DNA of 64,000 nt from CAWJPY01 sp963844865 (GCA_963844865.1 CAWJPY010000001.1:62001-126000), one strand, 5' to 3'; counted from the stretch's first letter, positions 34,710 to 43,218 are shown. Program-made: numbers and translations. Notes: a model not told the origin generated them from the sequence alone.

Positions 34710-36155
34710 ATGACGCCAAGCGGATTCGTGCCGTTCCTGCCAGAGATCGTGCTGGCGACGGCGGGCTTCCTGCTCCTGGTGGCGGGCATCCCCCTGGGCC
34801 GCCGCGCCACCCGGCAGCTCGCCCTGGCGGCGGTGGCCGCCCTGGCCGTCACCGTGGTTCTGGTGCTGGTGCTGGCGCGACCCGGCGTCGCCCCGCACTC
34901 CATCCTCGGCGACATGCTGGTCATCGACCGCATGGCCGTCTTCTTCAAGATCCTGCTGGCCGCCGTGTCGGCCGTGACCGTGCTCATGGCAGCCGGCTAC
35001 CTGGAGCGGTCGGGGTACGGGGGCGGAGAGTTCGTCTCCCTCATCCTGTGTGCCACCCTCGGCATGTACGTGATGGTCTCAGGCGCCAACCTGGCCAGCC
35101 TCTACGTGGGCCTCGAGCTCATGGCCCTGTCCGTGTACGTGCTCGTGGGCTACTTCAAGCTGGAGGCCCGGTCCAACGAGGGAGCGATCAAGTACTTCGT
35201 GCTCGGCGCCCTGTCCTCGGCGGTACTCCTGTACGGCATCTCCCTCGTCTACGGGGCCACCGGCACCCTGGACCTGGCCGCCATCCGCGCCCAGCTGGTC
35301 GCCCTGCCCGACAGCAACCCCACCCTGCTGCTGGGCATCGTCCTGGTGGGCTTCGGGATGCTCTTCAAGGTGGCCGCGGTGCCGTTCCACGTCTGGACCC
35401 CCGATGCCTACGAGGGCGCCCCGACGCCGGTCACCGCCTTCATGTCGGTGGGCCCGAAGGCCGCCGCCTTCGCCATGTTCCTGCGCCTGTTCGTGACCGC
35501 GTTCGCACCCGAGGTGGACTACTGGCGCATCATCCTCTGGCTGGCGGCCGCGGCGACCATGATCTACGGCAACGTCGCCGCACTCACCCAGGACAACGTC
35601 AAGCGGATGCTCGCCTACTCGTCCATCGCCCACGCCGGCTACGCCCTCTTGGGTCTGGTGGCGGCCACGCCCATGGGCACGTGGTCCGTGCTCCTGTACA
35701 TGCTGGTCTACGCGTTCATGAACCTCGGCGCCTTCGGCTTCGTGATCCTCCTCGAGTCCCGGGGCTACGCCGGTGAGACCATCGCCGACTACGCGGGGCT
35801 CGCCCGGAGGCACCCCGGCGCCGCCGCCATCATGCTCTGGTTCATGCTCGCCCTCGCCGGGATCCCGCCCACCGCCGGCTTCATGGGCAAGCTCTACCTG
35901 TTCGCCGCGGCGGTGGGAGCGGGCTACGTGGGCCTCGCGGTCATCGCCGTCATCATGTCGGCGGTGAGCCTGTACTACTACTTCCGGATCGTGGTCCAGA
36001 TGTACCTGCGGGACGGCGAGGACGTGGAGCCCGCCCACATGCTCAGGGACCGCTGGGTGGAAGCGATGATCGGGGTGTGCGCCGTGGTCACGCTGGTGGT
36101 CGGGGTCTACCCCACGCCCCTGGTCGGCTGGCTGAAGGCCCTGAGCCTGGTGTAG
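34710..36155 (+). CDS. nuoN: NADH-quinone oxidoreductase subunit N
   Basis: 481 residues from ATG 34710. Third antiporter-like subunit: VGLELMALSVYVLVGY, VPFHVWTPDAYEGAPTPVTAF (read in two pieces) and RMLAYSSIAHAGYALLG. Last nuo gene; the atp genes begin 57 nt later on the same strand. Confidence 0.97.
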   Translation: MTPSGFVPFLPEIVLATAGFLLLVAGIPLGRRATRQLALAAVAALAVTVVLVLVLARPGVAPHSILGDMLVIDRMAVFFKILLAAVSAVTVLMAAGYLERSGYGGGEFVSLILCATLGMYVMVSGANLASLYVGLELMALSVYVLVGYFKLEARSNEGAIKYFVLGALSSAVLLYGISLVYGATGTLDLAAIRAQLVALPDSNPTLLLGIVLVGFGMLFKVAAVPFHVWTPDAYEGAPTPVTAFMSVGPKAAAFAMFLRLFVTAFAPEVDYWRIILWLAAAATMIYGNVAALTQDNVKRMLAYSSIAHAGYALLGLVAATPMGTWSVLLYMLVYAFMNLGAFGFVILLESRGYAGETIADYAGLARRHPGAAAIMLWFMLALAGIPPTAGFMGKLYLFAAAVGAGYVGLAVIAVIMSAVSLYYYFRIVVQMYLRDGEDVEPAHMLRDRWVEAMIGVCAVVTLVVGVYPTPLVGWLKALSLV

Positions 36156-36212
36156 GCGGCGTCATGGCACGCAGTCTCTCCGCGCGCGGCACGAGACGAG
36201 TAGAGTGGAGAC

Positions 36213-36491
36213 ATGGCCAAGAAGAAGGCACTCGAGGACGCGCGAACCTGGTTGAACGTGTCCATCGTCGGCATCCAGTTCCCGGTCGCCATCGCCATCG
36301 GCTACTTCTTCGGGAACTGGCTCGACCGACAGCTGCACACCGGCCCCTGGATGATGGTTGTCTTCTCCCTGTTCGGCATCGTCGCCGGCTTCGTGAACCT
36401 GTTCCGCATCACGGCCGAGGCGGCGCGGGAGGAGGAGGAGCAGGCGCGGCGGGAGGCCGAGGATCGACATGGACCCGCGGACGAACCCTGA
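36213..36491 (+). CDS. atpZ: AtpZ/AtpI-family F0F1 ATP synthase assembly protein
   Basis: 92 residues. Two hydrophobic helices (VSIVGIQFPVAIAIGYFFGNWLD; MMVVFSLFGIVAGFVNLFR) with the GYF.G.WLD element of the AtpZ family, which accompanies F0 genes and has been linked to Mg/Ca handling or c-ring assembly. A charged C-terminal tail follows. Overlaps the next gene by 23 nt. Confidence 0.82.
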   Translation: MAKKKALEDARTWLNVSIVGIQFPVAIAIGYFFGNWLDRQLHTGPWMMVVFSLFGIVAGFVNLFRITAEAAREEEEQARREAEDRHGPADEP

Positions 36492-36858
36492 CGCGCTGTT
36501 CGTGCGCCGGGTGGCCAGAACCGCCTGGGGGTTGGTGATGGTGGGCGTCGCGGCCGAGCTGATCTTGAGACAATCCCTTTCGGGAGCGGCAAGCTTGACG
36601 CTGGCAGGTGGCGTGTCTATTATCAACTTCCGCTGGTTAGAGACGGTGCTGCAGGGGGTGGTGCAACCGGGCCAGCCGCACTTCGACCTCATTTCCCTGG
36701 CCCGCATCGTCGGCCGCTTCGTCCTCCTCGCCGGCGTATTCGCGGCCCTCCTGTGGGTCCCGCACATCGAGCCCGTGGCCATCGCGCTCGGCTTTTCGAC
36801 CCTGGTGGTCGCCATCGTCATCGAGGGCGCCCGCTGGGCTTTGGTTGGAGGAAGGTGA
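36469..36858 (+). CDS. atpI: ATP synthase subunit I (AtpI-like)
   Basis: 129 residues with about four membrane helices. The pattern AGGVSIINFRWLETVLQ and position directly before subunit a match the AtpI family, thought to help assemble the c-ring. Its TGA overlaps the ATG of the next gene. Confidence 0.75.
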   Translation: MDPRTNPDALFVRRVARTAWGLVMVGVAAELILRQSLSGAASLTLAGGVSIINFRWLETVLQGVVQPGQPHFDLISLARIVGRFVLLAGVFAALLWVPHIEPVAIALGFSTLVVAIVIEGARWALVGGR

Positions 36859-37604
36859 TGGAGCATCCTCTCTCGATCCTGTACGGACCGGTCAATCATC
36901 TGTTGATGGTTCTCTTCGGCGCCTCCAGCGTCCGCTGGCGGGAGCTGATGGGGATCCACGAGGCGGGCTACTGGCTCCCCGACCACGTGATCATGTCGGC
37001 GCTGGTGGTGGTGCTGCTGGCGGCGGTCTTCATCCCCGTCAGCCGGAGCCTCTCCGTGGAGCGCCCGGGGCGCGCCCAGCAGGTCCTGGAGCTGCTCGTG
37101 GTGGGCCTCAGGGACCTCATCGAGGACGTGGTGGGGCACGGCTTCGGACGCCAGTTCCTGCCCTTCATCGCCGGGCTGGCGGTGTTCATCTTCGTCGGCA
37201 ACATCTTCGGTCTCTTCTTCTTCGTGCAGCCCCCCACCGCCAACCCGAATACCACCTTCGCCCTGTCCATCACGGCCTTCCTGTACTACAACGTCGTGGG
37301 CTTCAAGCGCAATGGGTTCCTCAACTACCTGAAGCAGTTCGTGGGCCCGGTGTGGTGGCTGTTCCTGATCATGGTGCCCATCGAGATCATCTCCCACTTC
37401 GCCCGCATCCTCTCCCTCGCCATCCGGCTCTTCGGCAACATCTTCGGCGAGCACACGGCGACCGGGATCTTCTTCTTCTTGTTCCCCTTCGTCGTTCCGT
37501 GGCCCATGATGGGCCTGGGGATCTTCGGAGCGCTCTTGCAGGCGTTCATCTTCATCATGTTGACCATGGCCTACCTCAACGGCGCGGTCGCCGCTGAGCA
37601 CTGA
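36858..37604 (+). CDS. atpB: F0 ATP synthase subunit a
   Basis: 248 residues from ATG 36858. Membrane stator subunit forming the ion half-channels. The essential arginine lies in the ARILSLAIRLFGNIFGEHT segment, and QAFIFIMLTMAYL marks the last helix. Ends at the position where the next open frame begins; the true c-subunit start is 39 nt further. Confidence 0.95.
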   Translation: MEHPLSILYGPVNHLLMVLFGASSVRWRELMGIHEAGYWLPDHVIMSALVVVLLAAVFIPVSRSLSVERPGRAQQVLELLVVGLRDLIEDVVGHGFGRQFLPFIAGLAVFIFVGNIFGLFFFVQPPTANPNTTFALSITAFLYYNVVGFKRNGFLNYLKQFVGPVWWLFLIMVPIEIISHFARILSLAIRLFGNIFGEHTATGIFFFLFPFVVPWPMMGLGIFGALLQAFIFIMLTMAYLNGAVAAEH

Positions 37605-37642
37605 TGACCACGACGTCAGAGATTGAGTCAAAGGAGGACCGT

Positions 37643-37960
37643 ATGAAGCGTTTCGCAGTCCTGGCAATCGTCCTGGTGGCCCTTGCCCTGGCCGCTCCAG
37701 CCTTCGCGCAGGAGCATGCCGGGGCCGCCGCCCCCGCCAAGAACATCTTCCAGTACATCGGCGCCTCGTTCGCCATCGGCCTCGCCGCCGCCCTGGGCTC
37801 CCTCGGGCAGGGCAAGGGCCTGTCGGCGGCCTGCGAGGCGATCGGCCGCAACCCCGGCGCGGTGGGGCCGATCCGCATCACCATGATCATCGGACTGGCC
37901 CTCATCGAGTCCCTGGTGATCTACGCCCTGGTGATCGCCTTCCTGATTCTCGCCGGCTGA
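37643..37960 (+). CDS. atpE: F0 ATP synthase subunit c with signal-peptide-like leader
   Basis: 105 residues from ATG 37643 with AAAGGAGG upstream. The first ~23 residues (MKRFAVLAIVLVALALAAPAFA) look like a cleavable signal peptide; then two helices form the ring hairpin. The ion-binding glutamate lies in ALIESLVIYALV. Glutamine in GSLGQGKG aligns with the Na+-ligand Gln of sodium-type c-subunits, and Ser and Tyr follow the Glu (ES..IY). No b, delta, alpha, gamma, beta or epsilon gene follows, so the F1 part must be elsewhere. Confidence 0.93.
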   Translation: MKRFAVLAIVLVALALAAPAFAQEHAGAAAPAKNIFQYIGASFAIGLAAALGSLGQGKGLSAACEAIGRNPGAVGPIRITMIIGLALIESLVIYALVIAFLILAG

Positions 37961-37983
37961 CACCGACACCGCATCGCACGCAC

Positions 37984-38009
37984 GGGCTCCGGACTCCGGA
38001 GCCCTTTTT
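37984..38009 (+). terminator. Rho-independent terminator after atpE
   Basis: A perfect 9-bp stem GGGCTCCGG/CCGGAGCCC with a 3-nt loop, then five Ts. It lies 24 nt after the atpE stop and ends the nuo-atp run. Confidence 0.88.
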
Positions 38010-38534
38010 CTTTCCGCTCACAGTCTCGGCGCGGCACTCCCGCGCCCGCATCCGAATTCACCCCCGGGCCCGGCGGCAGGGATCGGCAGCAGTGGCAGAC
38101 CATTCAGGCGGCACAGTGGCCCCGGAGAGAGCACCCCCCCCTCGGGCGTGCCACTGGTGACACTTTCACGAGGTGGGACGGACCGATCGTGGGGGGAGCG
38201 CGGTCGTGAAGGTGTCAGCGGTGGCAGCCGCGGGGAACGCGTCGGCAGCATCGGCGCGTCGCGGCATCTCTCGCTTCGAATTCGCCCGAGGCACCGACTT
38301 TGCCCTCCCCAACTTCCGCTGGTCCGCCGCGGAACGCTGACCCCGCCGCCGCCGCTGAGCGCCACCACAGATCCCTGTCGCCGCCCCCGATCGCCGTGCT
38401 CGGCTGCGTCGTCCTGAACCCCTCAAACGCGTCGCCGCGCACTCCCTTCTCGTCTCTCCGGAGTTCCCCTATCCCTCACCTAGGGGTTTCTCCTATGAAA
38501 CATTCGGAGTTTTCTGATAATTTCTCCGCCGCTA
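38010..38534. other. Gap before the sigma factor gene
   Basis: 525 nt. The long frame reading into the sigma gene has no family features here and no good ribosome-binding site. No RNA gene was recognised. An AT-richer part from ~38460 leads into the promoter below. Confidence 0.4.
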
Positions 38535-38563
38535 TTGACATGGATGTTTCAGGACTGTATCGT
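38535..38563 (+). promoter_or_regulatory. Promoter of the ECF sigma factor gene
   Basis: TTGACA (38535-38540), 17-bp spacer, TATCGT (38558-38563). The transcript would start near 38570, a few nt before the GGAGG of the sigma gene. This is a housekeeping-type promoter, not an ECF-type autoregulated one. Confidence 0.65.
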
Positions 38564-38584
38564 TCTTCACCGTGGAGGTTAGCC

Positions 38585-39226
38585 ATGGCGCAGATAGCGG
38601 AACCGAGAATGTGGGACTTCAGCTCGGGGCGTCTGCCCTACCGCGAACAGCTGTTCAAGAGTGCGCTCCGGATGACCCGGTCGGTGGAGGATGCCGAGGA
38701 TCTGATCCAAGAGACCTACCTCAAGGCCTACAAGTACTACGACCGCTTCGCCGAGGGGACGAACTTCAAGGCGTGGCTCTTCAAGATCATGAAGAACACC
38801 TTCATCAACTCCTACCGCAAGAAGAAGCTGCAGCCACCCAAGGTGGACTTCGACGACGTGCAGCAGGGTCTCGAGGAGACCCTGATGGACGCCGCTCCGG
38901 ACTCGTCCAGCGACCCCGAGGGCTGGATCATGTCGTCGGAGATGGACCACGAGGTGCGTGAGGCCCTGGTGAGCCTGCCCCACGACTACAAGATGGTGGT
39001 CCTCCTCGCAGACCTCGAGGGCTTCTCCTACAAGGAGATCGCCCAGATCCTGGAGGTGCCCGTGGGCACCGTGATGTCGCGCCTGTACCGGGGACGGCGC
39101 ATGCTGGAACGCACCCTGCTCAGGTATGGGTGTCGCTACAACTACATCAGTGCTCCCCCGGAGAAGCTGCGCGACAACAAGATCGATCTCGGCGACTTCT
39201 TCGGCGGCCAGGCGGCCCATCACTGA
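38585..39226 (+). CDS. RNA polymerase sigma-70 factor, ECF subfamily
   Basis: 213 residues from ATG 38585, which has GGAGG at the right distance; an upstream ATG at 38495 lies before the predicted promoter and is rejected. Region 2 reads LFKSALRMTRSVEDAEDLIQETYLKAYKYYDRF...NFKAWLFKIMKNTFINSYRK. Region 4 holds LPHDYKMVVLLADLEGFSYKEIAQIL and GTVMSRLYRGRRMLE. The C-terminal tail of ~35 residues after LLRYG is longer than in minimal ECF factors. No anti-sigma gene is adjacent, so its control is not visible. Confidence 0.92.
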   Translation: MAQIAEPRMWDFSSGRLPYREQLFKSALRMTRSVEDAEDLIQETYLKAYKYYDRFAEGTNFKAWLFKIMKNTFINSYRKKKLQPPKVDFDDVQQGLEETLMDAAPDSSSDPEGWIMSSEMDHEVREALVSLPHDYKMVVLLADLEGFSYKEIAQILEVPVGTVMSRLYRGRRMLERTLLRYGCRYNYISAPPEKLRDNKIDLGDFFGGQAAHH

Positions 39227-39253
39227 GCCGGACCCGCAGCAGCTGAAGACCCC

Positions 39254-39281
39254 GCGGCCGGAGGGACATCCCTCCGGCCGC
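39254..39281 (+). terminator. Terminator after the sigma factor gene
   Basis: A perfect 13-bp stem GCGGCCGGAGGGA/TCCCTCCGGCCGC with a 2-nt loop, followed by TCTCATTT. It lies between convergent genes and may act in both directions. Confidence 0.75.
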
Positions 39282-39384
39282 TCTCATTTCGGGCTCATGC
39301 GCAGCGCACTCCCCCTCCGCGCTCGCTCCCGTATCCGCGTCCGTATCCGGCGGCAGCGATCGGCGGCATGAAGCGGCGGCGTGG

Positions 39385-40134
39385 TCAGCGACTGCCGGGC
39401 GGATCCGCCGGGGGCTCACCCTGGGGAGCGACGGGCGTCGCCGGTGCGCCCGCGTTGACCTCCAGCAGCCGCCGTGGGACCAGCAGCCCCCCCGAGATGA
39501 GGAGCTTCACCCCCTCCTCCACGGTGACGTCCAGGGTCACCAGGTCGCGCTGGGGCACCACGACCAGGAATCCACTGGTGGGGTTGGGGGTGGTGGGGAC
39601 GAACACCAGGGAGCACGGCTCGGTGCAGAACGCCGTGGGTGAGGAGAACTCCCGGGTCACGAACCCCACGGACTGCATCCCCGGCCCCGGAAAGGAGAAC
39701 AGCACCACCTTGCGGAACTCGGTGCTCCCGCGGACCTGGATCGCCTCCGTGATCTGGCGGGCGCCCTGGTAGATGGGGCTCAGCAGGGGCAGCCGGCCCA
39801 GCCACTGCTCGAACACGTTCAGCATGCGGCCACCGATGACGTTGGTCGCCAGCACCCCGAGCACGAACAACGCGGCCACGAAGATCAGGAAGCCCACACC
39901 GGGGATGGGAGCACCGAAGAGCTCTCGCGAGATCGGCCGGAACCACCGGTCCAGCAGCTCGAAGATGAAGCGCGCGAAGAAGATGGTGATGACGAGGGGG
40001 AAGACGACCAGGAAGCCCACCACGAAGCGGCGACGGATCCACACCCCCACGCCCCGGGTGCGACCGTCGGGTACGCGCCCCAGATCGGCCAGGCGCCGGA
40101 AAAAACCGCTGGGCTGGTCCTGGCGTTCCTTCAT
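39385..40134 (-). CDS. DUF502 family membrane protein
   Basis: 249 residues from ATG 40134 (GTG 40137 is adjacent in frame); ribosome-binding site weak. Two N-terminal membrane helices (FVVGFLVVFPLVITIFFARFIF; VGFLIFVAALFVLGVLATNVIG) and the conserved PLLSPIYQGARQITEAI and VPTTPNPTSGFLVVVP motifs identify the DUF502 family. Function is unknown; plant relatives are LIKE-COV proteins of membrane trafficking. The tail is Pro/Gly/Ala-rich. Confidence 0.88.
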   Translation of the reverse strand: MKERQDQPSGFFRRLADLGRVPDGRTRGVGVWIRRRFVVGFLVVFPLVITIFFARFIFELLDRWFRPISRELFGAPIPGVGFLIFVAALFVLGVLATNVIGGRMLNVFEQWLGRLPLLSPIYQGARQITEAIQVRGSTEFRKVVLFSFPGPGMQSVGFVTREFSSPTAFCTEPCSLVFVPTTPNPTSGFLVVVPQRDLVTLDVTVEEGVKLLISGGLLVPRRLLEVNAGAPATPVAPQGEPPADPPGSR

Positions 40135-40229
40135 CACATGCAGATTCTATCGGAACCACGCTGCTCCGCGTGATCTGAAGACACTTTCCTGCAACGATTT
40201 CCCCTGGTGGTGCGAGGGCGATCCGCGCT

Positions 40230-41606
40230 ATGATGGTCCGCCGGAGGAAGAAGGTGACTGCCGACCGTTCTCTGATGATCGTGGGCGGCCAGTGGGGCGA
40301 CGAGGGCAAGGGGAAGGTCGTCGACCTCCTGTCCAGCGGCTACCCGGTGGTGGTGCGCTACAACGGCGGCCACAACGCCGGCCACACGGTGCGCTTCGCC
40401 GACCGCAAGTTCGCCCTCCACCTGGTGCCGTCTGGGATCATCCACCTCCACGTCACCTGCTACCTGGCCTCCGGGATGGTGATCCAGCCCTCGGCCCTGG
40501 TGGCGGAGATGGACACGTTGCTGGCGGAGGGGATCCCGCTCGAGGACAGGATGTTCCTGTCGCCGCGCGCCTCCCTGATCCTGCCCACCCATCAGGCTCT
40601 GGACGGCGCCCGGGAGAGCGCCCGCGGCCGCGACCCCATCGGCACGACCGGCCGCGGCATCGGACCGGCCTATGAAGACCAGGCGCAGCGCCGCGGCCTC
40701 CGCGCCTACCTGCTCACCGACTCCCACCGGTTGGTCGAGGTGGCCCGCACGCTCATGGAGGAGCACAACCAGGAGCTGACCGAGCTCTACGGCGCGCCCG
40801 CCGTGGACATCGACCAGGCGGTCGCGGACCTGGAGAGCGCCGCCCAGCGGCTCGCCCCTCTCGTGCGGGAGGTCGGCCCCGAGATTCGGCGCCACACCGC
40901 CGCCGGCGACCCCATCCTCTTCGAGGGCGCCCAGGGCGTCCTCCTGGACCTCTTCTGGGGCACCTACCCCTACGTCACGTCCTCCTCCTGCCTGCCGGGC
41001 GCCGCCGCCACCTCATGCGGCATCTCCGCGAAGCTGCTCGGACCGGTCCTCGGGGTCATGAAGGCCTACGCGACCCGGGTCGGGGGTGGACCGTTCCCGT
41101 CGGAGATCGAGGGCGCCGAGGGCGACCGCCTGCGGGAGCGCGGAGCCGAGTACGGCACCACCACCGGGCGGCCCCGACGCTGCGGCTGGTTCGACGCGGT
41201 CGCGGCCCGCTACGCCGTCCAGGTCGCCGGCATCGACGCGCTGGCCATCACCAAGCTGGACGTGCTGGACGGTCTCGACACGCTACAAGTGGTGGTGGGC
41301 TATGAGGGCCCCGGTGGAGAGCACCTCGACACGATCCCCGCCGATCCCCGGCTCGTGAGCGCGATCGAACCCGTGTACGAGACCCTGCGCGGCTGGAAAA
41401 CCGAGACTGCAGGCGTCACCGATCCGGCCGCCCTGCCGGCGCGCGCCGAGGCCTACCTGCGCTTCTTGGAGAAGCAGGTGGGCGTCCCCGTGGTGGTGGT
41501 GTCCACCGGACCGTGCCGCGATGAGACCCTGATCCGGGGGGACAGCCGCCTCGCCCAGCGCCTGGCCACCGTCATCGGCGGCGACCGCAACGTCCTGACT
41601 GCTTGA
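40230..41606 (+). CDS. purA: Adenylosuccinate synthetase
   Basis: 458 residues from ATG 40230. Joins IMP and aspartate using GTP in AMP synthesis. The GTP-binding loop GGQWGDEGKGKVVDLL, the catalytic NGGHNAGHTV, GTTGRGIGPAYEDQAQRRGLR (read as GTTGRGIGPAYED), the switch ILFEGAQGVLLD and the IMP/GTP regions TTTGRPRRCGWFDAVAARYA and ITKLDVLDGLD are all present. Length slightly above the usual ~430. tRNA-Lys follows on the same strand. Confidence 0.97.
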   Translation: MMVRRRKKVTADRSLMIVGGQWGDEGKGKVVDLLSSGYPVVVRYNGGHNAGHTVRFADRKFALHLVPSGIIHLHVTCYLASGMVIQPSALVAEMDTLLAEGIPLEDRMFLSPRASLILPTHQALDGARESARGRDPIGTTGRGIGPAYEDQAQRRGLRAYLLTDSHRLVEVARTLMEEHNQELTELYGAPAVDIDQAVADLESAAQRLAPLVREVGPEIRRHTAAGDPILFEGAQGVLLDLFWGTYPYVTSSSCLPGAAATSCGISAKLLGPVLGVMKAYATRVGGGPFPSEIEGAEGDRLRERGAEYGTTTGRPRRCGWFDAVAARYAVQVAGIDALAITKLDVLDGLDTLQVVVGYEGPGGEHLDTIPADPRLVSAIEPVYETLRGWKTETAGVTDPAALPARAEAYLRFLEKQVGVPVVVVSTGPCRDETLIRGDSRLAQRLATVIGGDRNVLTA

Positions 41607-41643
41607 ACCACGCACTCCAGGGCGCTACCCTGGCCACTCCTCT

Positions 41644-41716
41644 GGGCCGTTAGCTCAGCTGGTAGAGCATCGGACTTTTAATCCGGTGGTCCCGGGTTCG
41701 AGTCCCGGACGGCCCA
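41644..41716 (+). tRNA. tRNA-Lys (anticodon TTT)
   Basis: 73 nt. Acceptor stem GGGCCGT pairs with ACGGCCC; D-arm TAGCTCAGCTGGTAGAGCA; anticodon loop CTTTTAA with TTT; T-arm GGGTTCGAGTCCC. CCA is not encoded (ACGGCCCA then CTCA). A second copy of its last 20 nt lies 199 nt further on. Confidence 0.96.
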
Positions 41717-41788
41717 CTCACCCTGGAAGCACCTCTCACCGGAACGGCCTCGATATCGTTCGCGCCGTCCGCCCCGCACCCAACCTCA

Positions 41789-42025
41789 CGGCGCGCCCCG
41801 CCCCGGCCAGCGGGTGGCCGTATGGCCGTCCCTCCCCCTCTCCGCCAGGCCTGCGACCCCCTCGGCCACGGCCACACACCGCTGCCCGAGCCGTGGTCGA
41901 GTCCCGGACGGCCCACCAGGCTTCGTTCTCAGCCGTAGGATGAGAACGAAGCCTGCCACGGCGTAGCCGCAGGCGAAGCCGGGTCGCCCCGGGTCTCGAG
42001 ACTCGGCTGAGAACTACGCCCTGGC
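41789..42025 (+). repeat. Repeat carrying a displaced copy of the tRNA-Lys 3' end
   Basis: Positions 41897-41916 repeat exactly 20 nt of tRNA-Lys (41698-41717); the copy continues into an encoded CCA that the real gene lacks. The flanks are homologous to the repeat next to ssrA (21457-21662). Directly after the CCA, 41917-41931 and 41941-41955 form a perfect 15-bp hairpin with a 9-nt loop. The last part (41916-42024) has imperfect terminal inverted repeats, CCAGG...GTTCTCAGCCG against CGGCTGAGAAC...CCTGG. No protein gene inside. Confidence 0.75.
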
Positions 42026-42203
42026 AGGCGTTACGACGCGGGCGCTGATCACACCTGGAGACGCAACTCACAGCCTTATTTGTGAAACATCGTCTCATGA
42101 TTTACGAGTGCTCCACCACGGCGGGAAACGGCTATGATGGTGAGCGGACCAAGCATCGCGCGCAGTGGAGAGAGGCTGATCTTCCCGAGCCCGAGGGGGG
42201 CAC

Positions 42204-43202
42204 ATGGCGACACGCATGCCGAGCTCGACAGGGGTCGATCAACGTGAGCGGCCCGGCGAGCTCTGCGACACCTGCACGCTGTTTCCCGACTGCGCCCGTC
42301 GCCGCCAGCAGCAGACTCCGGTACTCGAATGTGAGCTCTACCAGGAGGGCGACTGGAGTGTCGACCTGGTGGCGGCGCTGGTCGACCGCAACGCCGGGCA
42401 GCGGGGCGGGCTGATCTCGACCCTGGAGGGCATCCAGGCCAAGTACGGCTACCTGCCCGAGGGTGCGCTGCGGGTGGTCGCGGAGCGCACCGGCCGGTCC
42501 CTGGTCGACATCTACGGCGTGGCGACCTTCTACCGCGCCTTCAGCCTCGAGCCCCGCGGCAAGCACCTGTGCTCGGTCTGCGTCGGCACGGCGTGTCACG
42601 TCCGCGGCGCCCCGCTCGTCCATGACGAGTTCGAGCGCCAGCTCGAGGTGGAGGCCGGTCACACCACCTCAGACGGCGAGTTCACGCTCGAGACCGTCAA
42701 CTGCCTGGGCGCCTGCGCCCTCGGGCCGATGGTGGTGATGGACGGGCACTACTTCTCGAACGTCGATCGGCGAAAGGTCGCAGATGTGATCTCGAAGACC
42801 CGGGTCGGCCTCGACTTCGTGACGCCCGCCGGCGACGCCCGCGTATTTCCGGTGGAGGTCTACTGCGCCCGCTGCAATCACAGCCTGATGGACCCCGACC
42901 ACCCCATCGAGGGCCAGCCGTCGGTGCGGGTCACCATCTCGTTCGGCCGCCGCCACGGTTGGCTGCGGCTCTCCTCCCTGTACGGCAGCTACACCATCGA
43001 GTCGGAGCACGACATCCCGCCGGACACGGTGGCCAACTTCTTCTGTCCCCACTGCCACGGGGAGCTCGCCGGGGCCACCGACTGCCCGATGTGCGGGGCG
43101 CCCATGGTGCCGCTGATCGTGCGCGGCGGCGGCATGGTCCAGATCTGCTCGCGGCGCGGCTGCCACAGCCACATGCTCGACCTCAACGGCGTCAACCTGT
43201 GA
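42204..43202 (+). CDS. NuoE-like [2Fe-2S] thioredoxin-fold subunit with extra cysteine domains
   Basis: 332 residues from ATG 42204 with GAGGGGGG upstream. Residues ~55-200 match the 24-kDa complex I/HydC family: LISTLEGIQAKYGYLPEGAL, IYGVATFYRAFSLEPRGKH, and [2Fe-2S] ligands CSVCVGTACHVRG and CLGACALGP. Added parts: an N-terminal CDTCTLFPDC motif and a C-terminal ~110 residues with CARC, CPHC, CPMC and a final CSRRGC, zinc-ribbon-like. First gene of a redox operon with the NuoF-GltD fusion. It probably carries electrons to or from the flavin of that subunit. Confidence 0.87.
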   Translation: MATRMPSSTGVDQRERPGELCDTCTLFPDCARRRQQQTPVLECELYQEGDWSVDLVAALVDRNAGQRGGLISTLEGIQAKYGYLPEGALRVVAERTGRSLVDIYGVATFYRAFSLEPRGKHLCSVCVGTACHVRGAPLVHDEFERQLEVEAGHTTSDGEFTLETVNCLGACALGPMVVMDGHYFSNVDRRKVADVISKTRVGLDFVTPAGDARVFPVEVYCARCNHSLMDPDHPIEGQPSVRVTISFGRRHGWLRLSSLYGSYTIESEHDIPPDTVANFFCPHCHGELAGATDCPMCGAPMVPLIVRGGGMVQICSRRGCHSHMLDLNGVNL

Positions 43203-43218
43203 CGGTGACGGAGGCCTG

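Noticed and set aside
38495..38584. Upstream ATG at 38495 as the sigma factor start
   Set aside because: It precedes the TTGACA-N17-TATCGT promoter and lacks a good ribosome-binding site, whereas ATG 38585 has GGAGG at normal spacing.
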